Source: CAYWRZ01 sp964460845 (GTDB taxonomy: Bacteria > Bacteroidota > Bacteroidia > Flavobacteriales_D > UBA2798). Taken from it: a stretch of DNA of 64,000 bases. The position numbers and the translations under genes were made by a program. The notes below the pieces were generated by a model. The model was not told the DNA's origin and did not search any database. It was given only the letters and a program-made list of their open reading frames with translations. The stretch is taken from contig CAYWRZ010000001.1 in the NCBI GenBank assembly GCA_964460845.1, positions 1 to 64,000 on the forward strand. The letters are read 5' to 3'. Below are positions 61,019-64,000 of the stretch, one piece after another (the first letter of the stretch is position 1; the number at the start of each line of letters is the position of its first letter).

Positions 61019-62356
61019 ACGCGAACGGTATTTCTTACCCGAAAGAGAATACAGCAAAATAAGCGAACAGGCCAACTGCGGCAAAAACGCAATTTTGAAC
61101 CTTACCAGCGCACCGAAATTGGAAGTGGAGAGTCCGACGATAAGCGAAAAAAGAACCGCGTACGAAATACAAAACAAAATAAGCGGCTGATTAAAAAGCA
61201 GGCGTAGCGTACGTCTCCGCCACACTAATATGGCCGTAAGCAGCAGGTAGAAAAAGTTTTCGACGCCGGCCAGCAACATCACCGCACTATTGGTTTCCCA
61301 CACAAACGGACGGTACAAGCCTGCCGTCATTGCGGCCGGTGCCACACCGAGCGCACCCTCGACCGTAGGCTCGAAGGTACCGATATTAAAGGCCGTACCC
61401 CGGTATTCGTCCCGCTGCAAATCAAGCTGTTTCACCCTTGCCTCCTGAATTAGCTGCTCCACATCAAACTCGGTAATGACCGTCAGCAAGCCGTAGCCCA
61501 CTACCGCACAACACGCGTACATAAGGGGAATCGCAGACCAGCGCAGCCAGCGGTTAGGGATACGACGAATGTAATCGTGGAAAAACCAAACCACCGCACC
61601 CGGTATAAGCGCCATTACAATATAAGACTTGATAGCCAGCACCACATACAGGCTCAGCAACATCGAAGGCAGGTAACGCAACCAGCGTTTGCGATCGATA
61701 AAGACATAATAAAACGAATAAATATACCAGCAGCTTGCCGCTAAGGTAACCGTATCTTTGAGCATACCCGAACCCCAAAAAAGCACCGAGGGCAGAAAAA
61801 GCGTAGCGATGGCAATACGTGATTCGAGCCCGGGATAATGCCTTGCAAAAAGCAGGTACAGACGCCAGGTACCCATGTACGACAGCCAGGCCAGCAACAA
61901 GGTGGCTACCAAATAACTGTTAAACGACACATACAGCAGCGGCACCAGCATTTTGGAGAAAAACAGCGTTTTAGGGTCGAAGTACAGGTGCCACCAGGGA
62001 TAGCCGGTCGCCGACGAAAAGAGGTAATAATTTTCGAGCGAAGGCCCTGAAAAATACATCTGGAAAAAATCGGAGGGATTGCGTTCAAACAGGTTGACCA
62101 TAGCCCGACCCGTTTCGTAGTAACAAATCGTATCGCCCCCCGGGTAATAGTAGATGTAAATCAGGCAAAAAGCCAATCCGCTGCCCAGCTTAGCTGCCAT
62201 TCCGGCGGTGTAATACCGATAAGCGGGTTCCATCCGGCTACGGCGTATCTGCCAAAAAAACGAACATAAAAGGATAACTGACATCCAAAGGAAAAAGGCG
62301 GACCATTCGACAAAATCGATCCGACTGATAATTCCTGCGTTGTCGGTATTAAACAT
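61013..62356 (-). CDS. Multi-pass membrane protein, Wzy/EpsG-like candidate
   Basis: A 447-residue protein with about ten to eleven hydrophobic segments and a larger loop before the fifth (YYYPGGDTICYYETGRAM). The GGDT-type start of that loop and overall layout resemble EpsG/Wzy-type polysaccharide polymerases or ligases, but there is no firm motif. It runs against the glycan genes and overlaps the last by 6 bases. It starts 3 bases after rlmH, so its expression is tied to that housekeeping gene. A Wzy next to an ABC exporter is unexpected, and a ligase is an alternative. Confidence 0.62.
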   Translation of the reverse strand: MFNTDNAGIISRIDFVEWSAFFLWMSVILLCSFFWQIRRSRMEPAYRYYTAGMAAKLGSGLAFCLIYIYYYPGGDTICYYETGRAMVNLFERNPSDFFQMYFSGPSLENYYLFSSATGYPWWHLYFDPKTLFFSKMLVPLLYVSFNSYLVATLLLAWLSYMGTWRLYLLFARHYPGLESRIAIATLFLPSVLFWGSGMLKDTVTLAASCWYIYSFYYVFIDRKRWLRYLPSMLLSLYVVLAIKSYIVMALIPGAVVWFFHDYIRRIPNRWLRWSAIPLMYACCAVVGYGLLTVITEFDVEQLIQEARVKQLDLQRDEYRGTAFNIGTFEPTVEGALGVAPAAMTAGLYRPFVWETNSAVMLLAGVENFFYLLLTAILVWRRRTLRLLFNQPLILFCISYAVLFSLIVGLSTSNFGALVRFKIAFLPQLACSLILLYSLSGKKYRSRL

Positions 62357-62359
62357 GGA

Positions 62360-62833
62360 TCAGGGATGATGGTATTTTTCTCCGCGAAGTATGGTATAAG
62401 CGCGGTAAAGCTGTTCCACGAAAAACAACCTTACCATCTGATGCGAGAAAGTCATCCGCGAAAGCGAAACCTGTGCATTGGCTCGCGAATAGACCGCTTC
62501 GGAAAATCCGAAAGCGCCTCCTACTACAAAAACCGCCTGTCTTACCCCTGCATTCATCTTTTTTTGCAAAAAAACGGAAAAACCTTCCGAATCGAACTCC
62601 TGCCCTTTTTCGTCGAGCAGCACAAGGTAATCGGAAGGTTCGATTTTAGCCAACAATTGTTCTCCTTCCTTCATGCGCAGCTCTTCGTGCGAGAGCACAG
62701 CCGCATTTTTTACAGCATTAAGATCCTGAATATCAAACGACACATAGCGTTTTAAACGTTTTTCATATTCTTTTATCCCCTGTATCAGGTAAGATTCGGA
62801 AGTAAGGCCGGTTGTTATTAACTTTATGCGCAT
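62360..62833 (-). CDS. rlmH: 23S rRNA pseudouridine-1915 N3-methyltransferase RlmH
   Basis: A 157-residue SPOUT methyltransferase that methylates pseudouridine 1915 in helix 69 of 23S rRNA. I chose ATG 62833 (MRIKLITTGLTSESYL), the conserved length, over 62911. The trefoil-knot SAM-site motif VVGGAFGFSEAVYSRAN and the C-terminal HQMVRLFFVEQLYRAYTI with GEKYHHP are diagnostic. It precedes the Wzy-like gene and diverges from the DUF4783-nadC genes. Confidence 0.95.
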   Translation of the reverse strand: MRIKLITTGLTSESYLIQGIKEYEKRLKRYVSFDIQDLNAVKNAAVLSHEELRMKEGEQLLAKIEPSDYLVLLDEKGQEFDSEGFSVFLQKKMNAGVRQAVFVVGGAFGFSEAVYSRANAQVSLSRMTFSHQMVRLFFVEQLYRAYTILRGEKYHHP

Positions 62834-62903
62834 GCAAGGGTTTATCGGGCTTAAATTTATAAATTTGTTACGGCTTGGTGACCTGCAATTTTTGCGGTTA
62901 ATC

Positions 62904-62933
62904 TTTGGCAAGGAATTTGCACCTTTACATTTC
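62904..62933 (+). promoter_or_regulatory. Promoter of the DUF4783 gene
   Basis: TTTG (62904-62907), an 18-base spacer and TACATTTC (62926-62933) match the Bacteroidota consensus with one mismatch at the last base. Predicted start is about 62938-62940, a leader of some 12 bases. Confidence 0.5.
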
Positions 62934-62950
62934 AGTTAAAAAGTATTACC

Positions 62951-63337
62951 ATGAAAACTACCTTTTTAGCCTTCTTGATGCTGTTTACCACCAGCGTTTT
63001 CGCCCAGACCGACATCACCGATCAGGTTACCGGACACGTGAAAACAGCCAATACGAAGGAGTTAGCCAAGCTTTTTCTGGATGACATCGATTTGGCCGTA
63101 GAAGATACGGACGATATCGTAAGCCGTGCACAGGCGGAGCAAATCCTGAAGAAATTTTTTGACAAAAATCAGCCTAAAAACTTCTCTATCAAGCACAAAG
63201 GCAAATCTCAGGTCGGAGTGGACTACCGCATTGGCGACCTCGAAACTTCAGGCGGCAACTACCGTGTTACCTTCAGCCTGAAAATCGTGGGCGATGCCTA
63301 TCGGGTATCGAGCTTCCGCGTCGAAAAACAGGATTAA
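62951..63337 (+). CDS. DUF4783 domain-containing exported protein
   Basis: A 128-residue exported protein. The signal peptide (MKTTFLAFLMLFTTSVFA) is followed by Gln. The mature part matches the DUF4783 pattern of a cystatin/NTF2-like small domain: TKELAKLFLDDIDLAVED, SRAQAEQILKKFFDKN and a strand-rich end VDYRIGDLETSGGNYRVTFSLKI. Function is unknown. Its place between rlmH and nadC is common in Bacteroidota. Confidence 0.85.
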   Translation: MKTTFLAFLMLFTTSVFAQTDITDQVTGHVKTANTKELAKLFLDDIDLAVEDTDDIVSRAQAEQILKKFFDKNQPKNFSIKHKGKSQVGVDYRIGDLETSGGNYRVTFSLKIVGDAYRVSSFRVEKQD

Positions 63338-63358
63338 GCGCTTTGCACACAAAATCCG

Positions 63359-63366
63359 TAGCTTTG
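63359..63366 (+). promoter_or_regulatory. -7 element abutting nadC, possible leaderless mRNA
   Basis: TAGCTTTG matches TAnnTTTG exactly and ends 4 bases before the nadC ATG (63371). A start at the usual distance would be at or next to the ATG. The nearest TTG is only 13 bases upstream, so the -33 box is poor. Confidence 0.38.
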
Positions 63367-63370
63367 TGCT

Positions 63371-64000
63371 ATGGAACTCACCGCACTGATTGATCAGGCC
63401 ATTAGAGAAGATGCCGGAGACGGCGATCATACCTCGCTGGCCTGTATTCCCGAAGGGCAACAAAGCCGCGCCAGGCTGCTGGTCAAAGAACCCGGCATAA
63501 TAGCCGGCATGGAAGTAGCCCGCAAGGTGTTCGAACGCATCGATCCTTCGCTCAAAATCGAGCTGCTAAAATACGATGGCGACCTCGTCTCTCCAGGCGA
63601 TGTCGCCTTTTTTGTATCCGGCTCGGCCCACTCCATCCTGTTAGCCGAAAGACTGGTACTCAACCTCATGCAACGCATGAGCGGCATAGCTACCCTGTCG
63701 CGGCAAATCGCCGACCAGCTCGAAGGACTGCATACCCGCATACTGGATACCCGCAAAACCACCCCGCTGCTGAGGCCCCTCGAAAAAGAAGCCGTACGCA
63801 TTGGCGGGGGGCATAACCACCGCTTCGGGCTTTTCGACATGATCCTTATAAAAGACAACCACGTAGATTATGCCGGCGGAATACCACAGGCCCTGCAAGC
63901 AGCACGTAACTACCTGCAACGCACCGGCCGCAAGCTCGATATAGAAATCGAAACCCGCAACCTTATCGAGCTGCAAGAAGTACTGGCCGAAGAAGGTGTA
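63371..64000 (+). CDS. nadC: Nicotinate-nucleotide pyrophosphorylase (carboxylating), 5' part only
   Basis: The first 210 codons of NadC (about 280 in full), which joins quinolinate and PRPP to give nicotinate mononucleotide in NAD synthesis. It starts MELTALIDQAIREDAGDGDHT, with the conserved LNLMQRMSGIAT, the ILDTRKTTPLLR motif that binds phosphate and quinolinate, and GGGHNHRFGLFDMILIKDNH at the active site. The window ends within the C-terminal barrel. It follows the DUF4783 gene by 33 bases. Confidence 0.95.
   Translation, partial: MELTALIDQAIREDAGDGDHTSLACIPEGQQSRARLLVKEPGIIAGMEVARKVFERIDPSLKIELLKYDGDLVSPGDVAFFVSGSAHSILLAERLVLNLMQRMSGIATLSRQIADQLEGLHTRILDTRKTTPLLRPLEKEAVRIGGGHNHRFGLFDMILIKDNHVDYAGGIPQALQAARNYLQRTGRKLDIEIETRNLIELQEVLAEEGV

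Overview
The window comes from a mid-GC member of the Bacteroidota (class Bacteroidia), probably a free-living relative of the Flavobacteriales/Cytophagales/Chitinophagales. The evidence is four proteins with type IX secretion (T9SS) C-terminal signals, a SprB-like adhesin paired with PorP/SprF, an S46 dipeptidyl-peptidase, families confined to Bacteroidota (DUF4286, DUF4783, DUF5723-like), very few Shine-Dalgarno sequences, and promoters of the Bacteroidota type TTTG-N19-TAnnTTTG, several of them exact. The family cannot be settled from this sequence.

Layout. 1-5.4 kb: tRNA-Thr, then the leftward rpsU-xerC-hpf operon, and a leftward helix-hairpin-helix/apt/acyl-CoA dehydrogenase operon, with an RmlD-like reductase beyond it. 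5.6-10.6 kb: a 1310-residue cell-surface adhesin and its PorP/SprF partner. 10.6-21.2 kb: an XRE/S24 regulator with its own operator, a T9SS cargo, an S46 dipeptidyl-peptidase carrying TPRs, a beta-propeller/SPOR protein, a glutaminyl cyclase lipoprotein, dtd, and an A+T-rich HEPN gene that looks acquired. 21.2-28.9 kb: leftward housekeeping genes (2-hydroxyacid dehydrogenase, mgtE, rsmA, DUF4286), a yefM-yoeB toxin-antitoxin pair, and efp-prfB-arsC-fumC, where prfB has the classic +1 programmed frameshift. 29.0-34.3 kb: four uncharacterised envelope or secreted proteins in tightly spaced order. 34.3-49.4 kb: mixed housekeeping genes (FkbM methyltransferase, DEDDh-GIY-YIG nuclease, lysC, fbp, mfd, rluD, PASTA protein, ddl, rdgB). 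49.4-62.4 kb: an O-antigen or surface-glycan locus (RffA transaminase, epimerase, Wzm/Wzt ABC exporter, two methyltransferases, six glycosyltransferases including a GT11 fucosyltransferase-like enzyme), closed by a convergent Wzy-like membrane protein joined to rlmH. 62.9-64.0 kb: a DUF4783 protein and the start of nadC.

How the parts fit. Most of the accessory content concerns the cell surface: T9SS cargo, outer-membrane barrels, lipoproteins and the glycan that would decorate LPS. In Porphyromonas, T9SS cargo is anchored on a special LPS, so the glycan locus could supply such an anchor here; that is inference. Nine of the Sec-exported proteins have Gln directly after the predicted signal-peptidase site, and the window also encodes a glutaminyl cyclase that could turn that Gln into pyroglutamate.

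No CRISPR array, insertion sequence, prophage or rRNA gene was seen. No gene-free stretch exceeds 300 bases; the longest are 5353-5620 (divergent promoters), 12733-12923 (a decayed TPR remnant), 60-243 (a nested terminator and promoter) and 34980-35155 (A+T-rich, no clear feature). The least explained items are the HEPN island, the TPR-fused dipeptidyl-peptidase with coding-like sequence after its stop, and the 29-34 kb envelope operon.
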